A stretch of DNA of 64,000 nt. Origin: Manihot esculenta. Lineage: Eukaryota; Streptophyta; Magnoliopsida; Malpighiales; Euphorbiaceae. Position 1 is the first letter of the stretch; each line of letters opens with the position of its first letter. The position numbers and the translations under genes are program-made. Shown one piece after another: positions 52,433-64,000 of the stretch. Location of the stretch: assembly GCF_001659605.2 (NCBI RefSeq), contig NC_035161.2:37405956-37469955 (forward strand). Reading direction: 5' to 3'. A model generated the notes under the pieces. It was not told the origin of the DNA. It searched no databases and saw nothing but the letters and a program-made list of their open reading frames with translations.

Positions 52433-55400
52433 GAACGTGTTGCAGGAAGCAAGCAGACAAAATTTTACTGTATACAGTGTTGTCGTCAATTCCTCTTGGG
52501 TGATGTGCCCTTTGGATCCATATGATAAGTGTTTAGAATGGCCTTAAAGGATCAGGTTGAGCTGCCTTGTAGATTGTCTTATCCTCAACACAGTTGTTTA
52601 GTTTCAATGGAAAAGCACTACTGTAGGGGCCTATACAAAACTGGAAGTTCTTATGTCTACAGTTCATTTATGAAATAAAAATTAATGTTTTAGTGCAGTT
52701 TTATTTGAGCTGACCTTAAGTCTGTCGGAGTATATGGAAGCATGACCGCCATAAACAATGTAGCTTGAATATGGAGTAGAAATTTTCATTTGATTTCGCA
52801 TGAATCAGCTGCAGAGGCACTGGGTATGAGGTGGTGATAGGCATTTTTTAGATGCTCTTTTGGGTTTTAAATAGGTATTCAGCTCTAAGATTGTAGAGGC
52901 ATTGGGTTTAAGTGCAACTTTAATTTGGTTGAAAAACAACAGTAGGTTCTACTTTATAATTGAAATGGATTCAAAAGAAGTGACCGCAATCAATTCTCTT
53001 GAAAATGAGTTGTCAAAATTTGAGCAAAGTATCTTTGATTCATTGATTTCTGGAGGTTACACTCTCTCAAGGGTATAATTACATTCTGGTTGAAATTCCG
53101 CGTGAAGTTAATTTAGCAGTTCATTCTTTAACAAAGCAACTATATTATATGTTTGTTTCATTTTGTTCTTTAAGCCTCCAAGCTTTGTTCTATTTGACTT
53201 AACATTTTAGGTTATTAAAAGTCAAATACAAAAGAGAACAGATTGGTAAGGATTTAGGTTGTTTTTTCTATATTTAATTATTAATAAAATAAAATTGATT
53301 TGTATTAAAGGTTAAATCAAATAACCATAAGAACTTTCAGAAGGCGAACAGGGTTCTCATATTGAGGTTTGAAAATCCATCCCTTCTTACTCCTTGTTTG
53401 TTGATAAAAAGGTGGTGCTTGCCTTTTCTTATTGAAAAATGAGATCCTATAAACCCTAAATATAGTTAGCTTTTAGAGGGAAAGGAAAGGGTAATTTTCA
53501 TTCTCGCTTTCAATTTTATTTTTTTAATATTTAAATATTTATTTATTATTTAATTTCATAAAAATAAATAATAAAGAGAGCATAAACATTAATTCTATTT
53601 AAAAGAACTTAAAAGTTTATATATAATAATTAGAAATAACAAAGATTAATTTTATATATAATATTATTAGCGTAAAATATATTATTATTAGCGAAAAATA
53701 TTTAAAATCTATTAAATTTTAATTGGAAAAAATAAAATTAAAAAGTAAGGAAAGGAAATTTTTTAATTAAATTAATTTTGAAACTTATAATAAAAAGTTA
53801 AAAAAATAATGATATTTTAATTAAAGTTGAAGGAATTTTTTAAAAAAAATTGAAATTAAAAATATAATAAAATTGAGAGACTGTTAATGAAAATTATTTG
53901 AAGAAAAAAGATTAATAATATTTTTTTAAAGTACTAAATAATATAATTTTAAATTTAAATCCATGGATTAAGTTGAGTGATATAATAACCACCAAATGAT
54001 TTAGACCATTACTAGTCAACTTTGATATTTTCCGAAACACGAAAGATGGCAGCCGGTTAGCGTCCAAACTGCACAATCCCAAAGTCTTAATTGATGGTCG
54101 GTGTGGTGAGGGACACAACTATACATATATCTACTCCCCCGTTTTTCAATATATTTATTTTAAAGATTTTCACACCATTAAAATGGAGTAACAAATATAT
54201 TAAATTTTAATAAATAGATCATATTATTTGATAACCGCTGGATTTTTCATTCCGATATGAGGTCAGACCCATGATAATAACCTATTAATTGGAGATCTTC
54301 AAATCTCCCGCATGGACCCAATCCGGCCCATTCAACCTTGAGACCGGACTCTATTTAAATTTTTCAAATCAGGCCCACCCAGCCCATACGGCTTATCAAA
54401 CAGATTCTCTTTGGGTTTAGTTTTAATCTTATCTTTCGGCCCGATTCGGAACCTAAAAGGAGACTGACCCATCCGTCTGGTGGGTCCATCAGCATGTGTA
54501 CCCGTAGAGAATCAGAGGTTATTACGCATGTAGCAGGAATATGATATTCTCATGCTTCCTAATCAACATGGCAGAATGATAAACAGTTTGTTATAAGTGA
54601 TAGACAAAAAAACAGATAAAAAGAGGATTGCCCTCCTTTATACCTAAATTTTTCTAAATTTACAAAACTCTCAAAAAAATCCTACTTTTTAAATGTCATA
54701 TTATCATTATTCTTTAATTAAAATATTCGTATATATATAAGAAATTTAATTAATATATTAAAAATACTCCACCTATTAAACAGTAAATTAAAAAAATATT
54801 TAATAAAATATTAAAATAGTAAAACTTTACTTATTTAAATATAATAAAAACTCTTAGGAGAAAAAAATCAGGAGAGAAAAATTATTGCTTATACTGAAAA
54901 ATAGGTGCACTATTACCAGTGAAAGAGTGTTTATTTAATAAAATTTAATATACTTAAAATATATATAATTATCAAATTAATAAAAAAAATTATTTTTTTT
55001 AGATGTGTCAAAAATAAAATGAATAAAAATTATAGAAGAAAAAGTATATATATGCATGTAAAAAATACTCATATTTTTCTTGTTTTAATTATTTTCACTA
55101 TATCCTTTTTTTTTTCTCAATTTTAATTTTATAAACCTCAGAGAATATCAAGAGACCTATATAAATGGGCATGAATAAATTCTCCATGAACATGCACATG
55201 ATCTTGTTCCCTATTCCAACAAGGCCATGGACATTTCTGCTACTAAGTCTACCCCATATATAAGAATTATAGCAAATATATATCTGTGAATCTATCCACT
55301 ATACAATAAAATCCAAAATAAATAATTAATTGAAGGAATTGGAGCACACAATATTAATAACTGCAAGAAACAAACAGTTACATAATTAATTAATTATTAC

Positions 55401-55609
55401 AAATCATTAATTAACGCTAAACAAGCCCAGACATAACCCAACTCTTACAACTTTGAAAAAGACTGTCCACACCAATTAAATCAATACTCAACCACTAGCG
55501 TATAACAAAAACAAACCCATTAACACACCACACAACCCCTAACAACCTGCGAGCTTTAATTTTCCTGCTTTAGATCAAAGGAGCAGGCTCTGGTTTCTCT
55601 ACCACTACT
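52433..55609. other. Convergent spacer between FBL17 and the IAA7/14-type gene
   Basis: The FBL17 3' UTR runs to about 52.7 kb. AT-rich sequence follows at 53.5-54.2 and 54.6-55.1 kb, with a moderate segment at 54.2-54.5 kb rich in GGCCCA/GGCCCG words. The Aux/IAA 3' UTR is at the right end. No gene or complete transposon is supported. Confidence 0.6.
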
Positions 55610-57180
55610 TCAGCTTCTGTTCTTGCGTTTCTCCATGGCCCTTGGTGCTAAAATAAATAAATAGAAAGAAAAAAGAAACCAATTAATTAGCTTTCGCCTG
55701 AATTAACTATAAGGAAAAGTTACATTCTAGAGTAGCTAACTAAGATTAATTGAGTACTAACCAAGCCCAGTTGCCTCCGTTCCTTTCATTATACGCAGCC
55801 GCTTGCATGATTCAGCAAACATCCTGAGCTCGAAACAAAGCAAAATCTTAATTTAACTATGTAGTTAATGTTGATCAGTAATTTTTCTTCTTTTTTCTGC
55901 GAGAGATGAATAAGGACTTACTCCCATGGGACATCACCCACTAGCATCCAGTCACCGTCCTTATCTTCATAAGTTGGGACATAGTCAGTGCCATTAAGAA
56001 GATCTATGAGCTTGCTCTCATTCAGGAAATCTTTCATCCCTTGGGATCCACAGTTTCCTTCAATCAAAATTCAAATATGTATGAAGATCAAACCCAACCA
56101 TCTGAATCTAAATTACTCAAACGTTAAACTAAAATTTATGTATATACCTATAGTACTGAAGGAACTGAACATTTTTCCTAGGGCATCAGAGAGCTCCTGG
56201 TAGCTCTTGTACATCTTCAAGTCTACCTTTCGGAGGTAAGGTGCCCCATCCATGCTAACCTTCACAAAGGTTGCATTCAGCTTCTGTTCACAGTCCTCAG
56301 TGCTGCTCTTTTGGACAGATAGCATGTTCTTTCTGAAGGATCGGACTGGTGGCCAACCCACTACTTGCGCCCTAAAATTTTATAACACAAAAGAGCAGAA
56401 TTCATACTAAGTACTGTGGGTTGCAGCATTAAGGCTATATGTAAACTTAAATTTTAAATAAAGATCTGCATGTCAACCTGCATACTGGCCTTTAAAGTTT
56501 TCTATATTATGAATTTAAATTGCCAATGCTGACATTAACTTTAATTATTCTCTTTTTATTTTTCCCCAATCATTATCACAATTTACTAGATGAAGCTCAA
56601 GGAAAAGTTGCATGGATTCTAAGATTATGCATATATATCTATATATCATTGAAGTCTGATAATTAAAGAAATTAGTTCTCCATAATTAAACTTATTTAAT
56701 TCATGAAAAATATTTCCATAGAATCGTCAACTACCTAGCTAGCAGCTAAGCTAATGATTGATGATAAACTGTTTCTCTCTCTGCGTGTGTTTCCACATAC
56801 AAATACGCATCTTACCTAATCAGATATATATATTACAGGAAAAAAAGAGAAAGGCAGAAGAAAAAGAAAAGAAAATGGAAGGGAAAATAAGAGAATAATT
56901 AAGTTAGATCAGAAAAAGAAAGGAAGAATGCAACTGACTTAGCTGGAGGCTTTTCTGGATCAGTAGCGAGAAGATTATTCTCTCTTGGTAAGTTGTCGGT
57001 GTTACCATTTGAATCAATGACAGGGTCTTTGGAAGAAAGATTAAGCTTCAAATCCACAGTGTCAGAGAAGCCTCTCTTCCTAGCCACCTCTCCTTCGCTC
57101 CCTCCACCATTATTTCCTGGTAACCCTAGCCTCAACTCAGTCTCCTCAAACACCATCTTCGCCTTGTCCACTACTTCCAT
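55610..57180 (-). CDS. Auxin-responsive protein, IAA7/14/16/17 type
   Basis: Minus-strand exons are 57180-56939, 56371-56148, 56057-55922, 55823-55762 and 55647-55610, giving 233 residues. The ATG at 57180 is the first in frame after the leader; the frame upstream starts only at a TTG. Domain I has the EAR repressor motif (TELRLGLPG), which recruits TOPLESS. A KR pair precedes [14 protein letters not shown]. Domain II holds the degron VVGWPPVRS, recognised by TIR1/AFB with auxin. Domains III/IV form a PB1 fold ([36 protein letters not shown]) that binds ARFs. The protein ends [10 protein letters not shown], as in this clade. It is a short-lived nuclear repressor of auxin response. It is divergent from the second Aux/IAA gene at 62115. 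Confidence 0.96.
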
Positions 57181-57300
57181 GGCCTCTGATGGTCCTTGAA
57201 ACGGCAGAGAATGCAACGTTTTATGAGAAATGGTAAGTAAATAACACGGAATAATCAAAGGGAAGGTTTTGTGAAGAGTTTGTGTCGTCGAGCTTTATGG

Positions 57301-57310
57301 TATTAATATA
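57301..57310 (-). promoter_or_regulatory. Probable TATA box of the IAA7/14-type gene
   Basis: TATATTAATA on the minus strand, about 120 bases upstream of the ATG. Identified by position and sequence only. Confidence 0.5.
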
Positions 57311-60300
57311 GGGATGTGGGCGTATTATTTTATTTGGAGTCAATGGGTAGTTGACACGTAGAATCTTTTGTGAGCTGGAGTTTTAAAACCATGCTGGTAT
57401 AGGTGACGACATGGTGATGCTGAGGGTTCCCCATAGTCCTATGATTGTTTGTGGTCTGTTGGGTTGGATTTCCATTTTCACTACTGCTTGGCCCACCCTT
57501 TTTATTCTCTTTTTACCATTTTTGAAACACCCATTTCACTTCATTCATCCATATTCAACCGTCTACTTCCCTTACCCAATTAATTAAGTTACTTTCTAAA
57601 AAGTTTTAAGACTAATAATTTATTTATCAATTTTTTAATATTTTTTTATTTAGTAAGTGTAAAAATAAAAATTATTAATTTAAATAATAATATGAGTCTG
57701 AGATATATATTAAAAAATTATCTGAATTGGTACTAAAAATGATAGTAAAACAAAAAAAAAAAAAAGCTTTGAAGCTAAAGAAAAAACTAAAAGTAGAAAC
57801 TTAATTTTTTAAAAAAAACTCTCAAAATCTCTTCTGTTGTTATGGAGGGTTGGTTGGGAAGAGTGGGACCCAAAAGGTAAAGAAAGCATGTGAGTAGATT
57901 CAAAAGAATAGAGCATGTGAACTTGTTAGGTGATGGGGTTGTCTAAGCCTATCCCATGTGCGCCGCTGCAGGGCATCCCACTAACCATCCCTTCCCTTCC
58001 CTTCCTCTCCTATTATTTTTTTTATTACTTCACTAACTAACTAATAACTCTCTTTCCTCAGTGGAAACCAAATCTTTCTCCATTGAACATCTGCACTTCT
58101 TAATAAGTACTAAGATTATTTCTGTAATATCCTGACACTTGTTTACCCTACATACAATCTTATTTATTTACATGTAGTTGGCTACCCATAAATCTTTTTT
58201 TTTTTTTTAATTTTTCCTTAATATATATATTTTTTAAAAAATGTTACTCCTTTTTAGATATTATATAGAATAACGATTCAATGATTATTTGATCAGAAAA
58301 TCTTATGTTATTCAATGGGCGGTGGTTATAGAACACTAAAAAATTGTGGGTCAAATGGTCTGAGAGTTTAGGAGAGAAGAGAATCTGGTAATATGAAAGA
58401 AAGAAAATATGCAAGTGTACATATATAGATATTCTTGATGATTTAAAGATGGCAGGAATTTGAGGCCATGTTGGGACCAAAATCTCAGTAGTTGAATCTC
58501 CTAATTAAATTACAAATTACAACGAAATATTGTATGAGATCGATGTAGCCGGCCATTCTTGTCTGTTAACGCTAAAGTTGCATGGATTTATGTGATTTCA
58601 AGTTAATCACTTCAATTAATGGGATGCTAATAATTTTCTATATATATAGTTTACCATCTTTTTCTCTTTTTGTTCCTTTCTAAACATATATAAGCTATGA
58701 CTGTGATCTCCCAGAGGATTCTAAAAAGATGCACACTTAATTCATTTCGAAAGATCAAACCTAAAGTTGATGTATATTATTTTATATTTTTCCCTCTGTG
58801 CGAGTTCCGATACATGCACTACTTGGTCCTTTATCTCAGAATTAAAAAGAAAGAAAAATCAGAAAATGCATTGTCATGAAGCTTAGGAGTATAGTCTTTT
58901 TCTTTCTTTCATGCCAATAATATATATTATTTTTTATCAATGATTTGTTTCCAATTCCCAGAGTCAATTATATTCCTAGCAATAATCGTTTACATATTGG
59001 GGAAATGTTCATGATCATTAATTCATCAGTCCACATGCAAAATATTCCTCTCTGCTGCATGTTCAAGTCCAATTTGTATTTGAATTATCGTCACAGAAGC
59101 TCCTGTAGAGAAGAAAGAAAGAAACGAAAATATATATATATATATTTTTGGGTAGTCTTGTGTAGACAAGCTTATTAAAGTGAGAATTTTATCTTGAGTT
59201 GCTTTTCTTGGTGCATTTTGCTTGTATTGTTTTGTGGGCATTGGTAAAAGTATAAACCAAAACTTGCGAGTGTGATGCAAAATGGCTTATTAGCACCACC
59301 TTTACATCTGATGTTTTCAATACATATTGCTAGCTCCGACAATGGCTATTGATTCGACCGACCTTAACCGAGGAAGATGTTCTGGGAAGGGACTCCTATG
59401 CTCCTCAGTAGTTTTATTTTAGGTATGCATGGCTTCTGTTTGAAAGGAGACTTCACTTTGTCTCTCCCGTTCAAATGATGAGAGTCTATCGAGTACGGTT
59501 ATGGGTCGGTCTTGGAATGGACAGTGCTTGGAGATTATGTTCCACTTGGATTTCGCGTCATTGTATCCGAGTGTCTTGCCCGAATTTGCTAGCCAGGATT
59601 CCGTGGTTTGGGTTGAACTTCGTTTTTGGACGTTGGAGAATTGAATGTTTGAGTTGAATCATTTTTCGTAAGCTAGGCTTGGGCTCTATACTCAATATTT
59701 TCCCATCGATCAATCAATCTGTTTATCTTCGGGGAAAAAAAGAATAGTAAATGACATATTCATAGCACATGAATTGCACATATACTTAATTTTCTTGAAT
59801 CATTTATAATAATTTGACGAGGGTCTGGGCTCTAGAAACAGTGGAGATGATATGGATTCATGTGGCAAATAGAAGAGAAGACAAACGAAAGGTAGAAAAT
59901 ATGTGGACGTGCGGGTGGCCAACGAATTCAAAAATGTCGACTGCTTCATTGATTATGGAAATAATGTAAATGCTTGCTTGGTTAATAATTGATCAAAGGG
60001 CGATGTAGCGAACCCCTATCCAGATTCCAAACGCGACTTATCTGGGCTTTGTTTTTGTCTGATATCCTGTCCCACTTTTTTCAGGCCAAAATGGGCCACC
60101 CTTCTACAGGAACTCGTGACTTATCAATGTTAGGTTTGGGCCTCTTTCACCCTCTTCCGATTAGTACTGAAAGGAGATGGTGATGGTGTGGGGACATTAC
60201 ATGCATGGAAGGACGGATGAAAAGGCATGGGAAAGGAATTTGGGCCGATTAAGTTCAAAATATAAAAAGTGGGAGTAGCACGTGTGGCCTAAGGGCTGAG

Positions 60301-61668
60301 GCCCACATCTCAACATCAAGATGTTAAACCCGTCGCACGTGCACTTTCACTGATTTGATGCTTTTCTTTTGTATTTTCCTTAATCCCTTCAGTGAGTTGC
60401 TGATTGCCATCTCTTCCAATTATTCCATTTTTCTCATGTTAGTTTTAATGAAAAGCTTTTTCCCCTTTGAAGACAGGTTTGGTTTATTTTACGTTTTTTT
60501 TTTTTTAGAAAAGGGTTTAGTATGCATTATTTGATTTCAATGAAAAAATTATAAATAAAACGATATATTTTATTAAAATATATTATTATACGTAGTCATG
60601 TTTAATAATATTTTAAATTAAAATTAAACTATTATTTTAATAATATTTTAAAGTAATAATTTTATATTTATTGTTAAAACTTGATTGTCTAAACCCTATT
60701 TGTAAATTGAATTGCTTGAAATTGAAATAGGAAAACAAGACTTTGAAGAGAAGAGAGGGCACCACAATATAATAAATGGAGTAGGGCAAGCCAGGGAGAC
60801 ATCAGGCATGGAATTAGAAAAACACCAAATCAATGGCATGACCAAGTCTTGAGAAAAATTAAGGAGGGTGGACCCTTATGCAGTTGGATTTTCACAAAAG
60901 GATGCCAGCAATTTTATTCCCACACTTATGAGCCCTTAATATGTCCTGCATTTCCCCCATCTTTATGATGTGCAGGCCATCTCTGAGTTGTTCTTCTTTG
61001 GGATCATATGGCTCATAGCCAATAGTTGCGTTTGTGGATATGTTACAGCTTTCTAAAAGCCCCACATTTACTCAATTTAGAGTTCAAGCCAACTTGGGTT
61101 TGGTTCATTTCCAAGTCCAACCAAACACTATACACAATACCTTTGACTGTGTGACCCTTCACTTACTTTTCTTTTTATGCTTATTTTATAGAGATTAAAT
61201 TATTTAAAATTTAAAAATAAAATTAAGTAATACTCATTAAAAAGTTAATTATAAGGCGAATTGCATTACACATGATCGTAATTTTGTTGTCCAGTTTACA
61301 TGATACAAGTAATGTAATATTTCTATACTAGCTAAACTAGCTCTTAAGTAACTATATACTTGTTGACTCAAAATTATCCTTAGAAAATTATTATCAATGC
61401 ATGGTCAAAGTTCAACAATCGATCATGAGCTGACACTGCCACATGGCATTCATCCACAAACCAAATCAAAACTCAAGGATGGGTCCCACTCATCTAATTA
61501 CACACATGGCCGTGCCGTGCCAATCAACGACAAACTCGGAACCCCCTTGGTCACATGGGATGTCCCATCAAACCTCTTCGTGATCCAACGTTCTTCGATT
61601 CACTCTTGTAAGATCACATCAAGGCCGTTCATCCCTGGTCCACAGCCTTCAATACCTTCGGCTGTGTT

Positions 61669-61685
61669 TGTCTCCGCCTTGTCTC
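61669..61685 (+). promoter_or_regulatory. DR5-spaced pair of auxin response motifs
   Basis: TGTCTC at 61669-61674 and again at 61680-61685, same strand, separated by five bases (an 11-base period). This is the spacing of the DR5 auxin-responsive element. A third TGTCTC is at 61823-61828. They lie 287-446 bases before the ATG of the Aux/IAA gene. ARF binding is inferred. Confidence 0.6.
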
Positions 61686-61940
61686 CCTCGCCTCCAGCAC
61701 TCAACCCCTTGGTGTTTCTCAGTGACAGGCAACTAGATCTGTCCAGGCCATAAACATAAATGATTACTATTCACTCGCAATCAGAAGCGCGTGTACAAGG
61801 GTCCCATATTAGATGCCCAGTCTGTCTCCCACTGATTGGTTATTGGGAGAGCGCGTGCATAGAAAACACTGGGGGTTATCTATGAAATTCATGCACGAAG
61901 AGAATAACTCGCCTCGATGCTTTTCCTTATGAATCAGCCT

Positions 61941-61947
61941 TATAAAG
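61941..61947 (+). promoter_or_regulatory. TATA box of the IAA1/4/19-type gene
   Basis: TATAAAG about 170 bases upstream of the ATG at 62115, a normal distance for an Aux/IAA leader. Confidence 0.6.
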
Positions 61948-62114
61948 TCAATTGTCCATTGTGCTTTTATCATCAAGTCATACCAGAGTTTCCTTCCAAA
62001 ATCTGATTCGAAAATTTTCCCGGAAAATTACCTCCTCCAGGTTCAAAATCGTAGTTTTCAGTAAAGAGTACCTTAATCAATAGAAGCTGTAGCCAAAAGC
62101 ATCGGCTTGAATCA

Positions 62115-62982
62115 ATGGCATACGAAGGCGATCTCCATCTGAAGGCAACAGAGCTAAGGTTAGGGTTGCCGGGGAGCGATGAACCTCAGAAACAATATAC
62201 TCCGAATGCAAGGAGCAACAAAAGAGCCTCACCAGAAATATCAGAAGAGTCTAGGACCAGAAGCAATTCCAGTGCATCGATTGCTGAAAATGGTGACAGG
62301 GAAATTGATGCACCTCCTGCCAAGTAAGTTCTTTTACCTTCCATCGAAACGTTTTTAAAGCAAAAAACCATTCGGCGGATGAATGAATACTAACTTTAGT
62401 ACGTGTTGGCTACTAATGGGCGCAGGGCACAAGTAGTGGGATGGCCACCTATCAGATCTTATAGGAAAAATTGTTTTCAAACGGAGCAAAATGATGCTAA
62501 GGGTTCCTGCATATATGTCAAAGTAAGCGTAGATGGTGCTCCTTACTTGAGGAAGATTGATCTTAAGGTGTACAAGTGCTACCCAGAGCTCCTCAAGGCT
62601 TTGGAGAATATGTTCAGGCTAACTATTGGTAAGAATTCGCATATGACATATCATTAGGGGTTTCTTCTTTTCTCTGTGTTGGTGATCTAATTCTAAAGGG
62701 TTCATTACAATCTTGCAGGCGAGTATTCAGAGAGAGAAGGGTACAATGGATCTAACTATTCTCCTACTTATGAAGACAAAGATGGCGACTGGATGCTCGT
62801 TGGAGATGTTCCATGGGAGTACGTTCTCTCCCGCATAGCTTTCTTGTCTTGCAAGGACTGTCCTTGGTTTATTTGTTCTGAAGACTCACAAGCGTTTTTG
62901 TTCTTATTGCAGAATGTTTATTTGTTCCTGCAAGAGGCTGAGAATTATGAGAGGATCAGAAGCTAAAGGATTGAGGAATTGA
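62115..62982 (+). CDS. Auxin-responsive protein, IAA1/4/19 type
   Basis: Exons are 62115-62323, 62426-62628, 62719-62818 and 62913-62982, giving 193 residues. It has domain I ([14 protein letters not shown]), a KR pair ([10 protein letters not shown]), the degron in domain II (VVGWPPIRS), and domains III/IV ([39 protein letters not shown]) with the [12 protein letters not shown] stretch. The protein ends SEAKGLRN, whereas relatives commonly end with a GLGCGV-like tail, so the last residues differ. It is a nuclear auxin co-repressor degraded through TIR1/AFB. The promoter carries TGTCTC motifs, fitting the usual fast auxin induction of this clade. The exact Arabidopsis counterpart is not settled. 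Confidence 0.95.
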
Positions 62983-64000
62983 GCTGTTTTTATATAAAGG
63001 CTGAGGAAATATTATAATCCACTAAGGTGATGCTGACAAAAACGTATAGAAACATTGAGATTCAGAGGAACATGCATTTGGATTGTGTTTAAAGGATCGA
63101 TCGGAGACAGATTGATCAGATCTTTCTATGGAATTTTGGCTTTCGTCCTCTGGATTTTTTTTTATCTTATTAGAGTTCATATATATACAGGAAAAATAAT
63201 GAAGCAGCAAATTTCAAGATTCAATTGTACAAATTGGGGAAAAACATTACTTAAGATTTCTATATGTATTGATCATTTAGGATTAGAAACACAGTATTAT
63301 ACAATTTTACTTTTTTCGAGAGTTATATGTATTTCAACAGCAAAATATAACTACAAAGTGAAAATACATTTTTTTAATTAAAGATAACTTCATTCCAAGC
63401 CTTGAACGGATATATTCGATATTACATAATGAAATTGTTGTAAAGGTTTACATAAGAAAGAGTCTAAGTGTGTTTGCTGCGAGAGCATGTGTTGTTCTAT
63501 ACATTGCCTTCGCCTTCTTTATTACCTAAGTCATGCTCTTGTGTTCATATTTTTTGTTTGCGAATTTGGTCTATTAGCAATTCTTGTAGGTATTCAGATA
63601 TATACATCCATTCAAAATTGATAAATTATTTAAAATTAAAGAAAATTTTATCTAAAATATATAAGTGCACATATTAATTTAATATTTTATTCTTTAATAA
63701 TTATATATACAAGTAAATTTACATGCTCAAATGTTAGATAAGCTTGAAATCTTATAAGGTACGGAGATATTGACACGTGTGATAGAGTTTGATTTACTGG
63801 AAAAGTTAATGGCTCTTATTAGATCATGAAAATTAAGATTTGAAAAAAATATCATGTGTTTTGTGATTCAATGATGGTTAAAGATACATTCTTGAACGCG
63901 GTTGGTACAGGGTATTTATATACCGACCATTTTAAAACGTTTTGATAAATATTCTTTCAAATTAAATATAAACATGTAGTAGGTATGTCAGGCAGTTCAT
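62983..64000. other. Region downstream of the IAA1/4/19-type gene
   Basis: The 3' UTR runs perhaps to about 63.35 kb; the rest is AT-rich. Short frames here have no homology that I recognise. Nothing else is supported to the window end. Confidence 0.55.

Larger units (their letters stand above)
57181..62114. other. Shared upstream region between the two Aux/IAA genes
   Basis: A 4.9 kb head-to-head intergenic region. The left end has the IAA7-type promoter (TATA at 57301-57310); the right end has the IAA1/19-type promoter with TGTCTC motifs and a TATA box. Further TGTCTC/GAGACA words occur at 59459-59464 and 60796-60801. The frames at 59.5, 60.0 and 61.4 kb have no recognisable domain. Confidence 0.6.

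Noticed and set aside
54131..54192. TACTCCCCC ... GGAGTA as a second Stowaway element
   Set aside because: The matching ends are very short and only about 60 bases apart, too small and too weak for a convincing MITE.
59475..60183. Two short plus-strand frames in the Aux/IAA intergenic region
   Set aside because: No homology or codon-use signal; consistent with chance frames in a moderate-GC segment.
61397..61753. 118-codon plus-strand frame
   Set aside because: Overlaps the Aux/IAA promoter with its TGTCTC motifs; translation resembles no family.

Overview
The window is plant nuclear DNA. Genes are split by many GT-AG introns, introns and spacers are very AT-rich, microsatellites and MITE-like elements are present, and every recognisable product belongs to a plant family (WRKY, Aux/IAA, DRIP, FBL17, plant-type PRA1). 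The residues read most like a rosid eudicot, possibly Malpighiales/Euphorbiaceae. That placement is an impression from memory, not a computed result. I rebuilt eleven protein-coding genes exon by exon, checking splice sites and reading phase at every junction, and one decayed gene.

Left third (1-24 kb): a zeta-toxin-fold P-loop NTPase cut by the left edge (+); cytosolic ribosomal protein uS19/RPS15 (+), whose long third intron carries a Stowaway-type MITE; a group IId WRKY transcription factor (-); a 7.5 kb AT-rich spacer; and SRP9, the 9 kDa signal recognition particle subunit (-). Middle third (24-46 kb): a GAT1-like amino acid/GABA transporter (+) divergent from SRP9; a single-exon PRA1-family membrane trafficking protein (+); a DRIP1/2-type RING-RAWUL E3 ubiquitin ligase (-); a broken MRS2/MGT magnesium-transporter remnant (-); and RNA polymerase III subunit RPC8/RPC25 (+). 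Right third (46-64 kb): the cell-cycle F-box protein FBL17 (+), with two E2F-type motifs just upstream; then two Aux/IAA auxin co-repressors arranged head to head about 4.9 kb apart, an IAA7/14/17-type gene (-) and an IAA1/4/19-type gene (+).

There is no operon-like logic. Most genes are unrelated housekeeping or regulatory loci. The exception is the Aux/IAA pair, which resembles paired IAA loci known in Arabidopsis. Promoter signals fit gene function: teloboxes near RPS15 and PRA1, E2F motifs at FBL17, and a DR5-spaced pair of TGTCTC motifs upstream of the right-hand Aux/IAA gene.

I found no convincing previously undescribed system. The items most worth a second look are the natural DR5-spaced motif pair, the two E2F motifs at FBL17, the MRS2 remnant, an isolated GC-richer island in an AT desert near 15.4-15.7 kb, and a dispersed AT-rich repeat family present in at least three copies.
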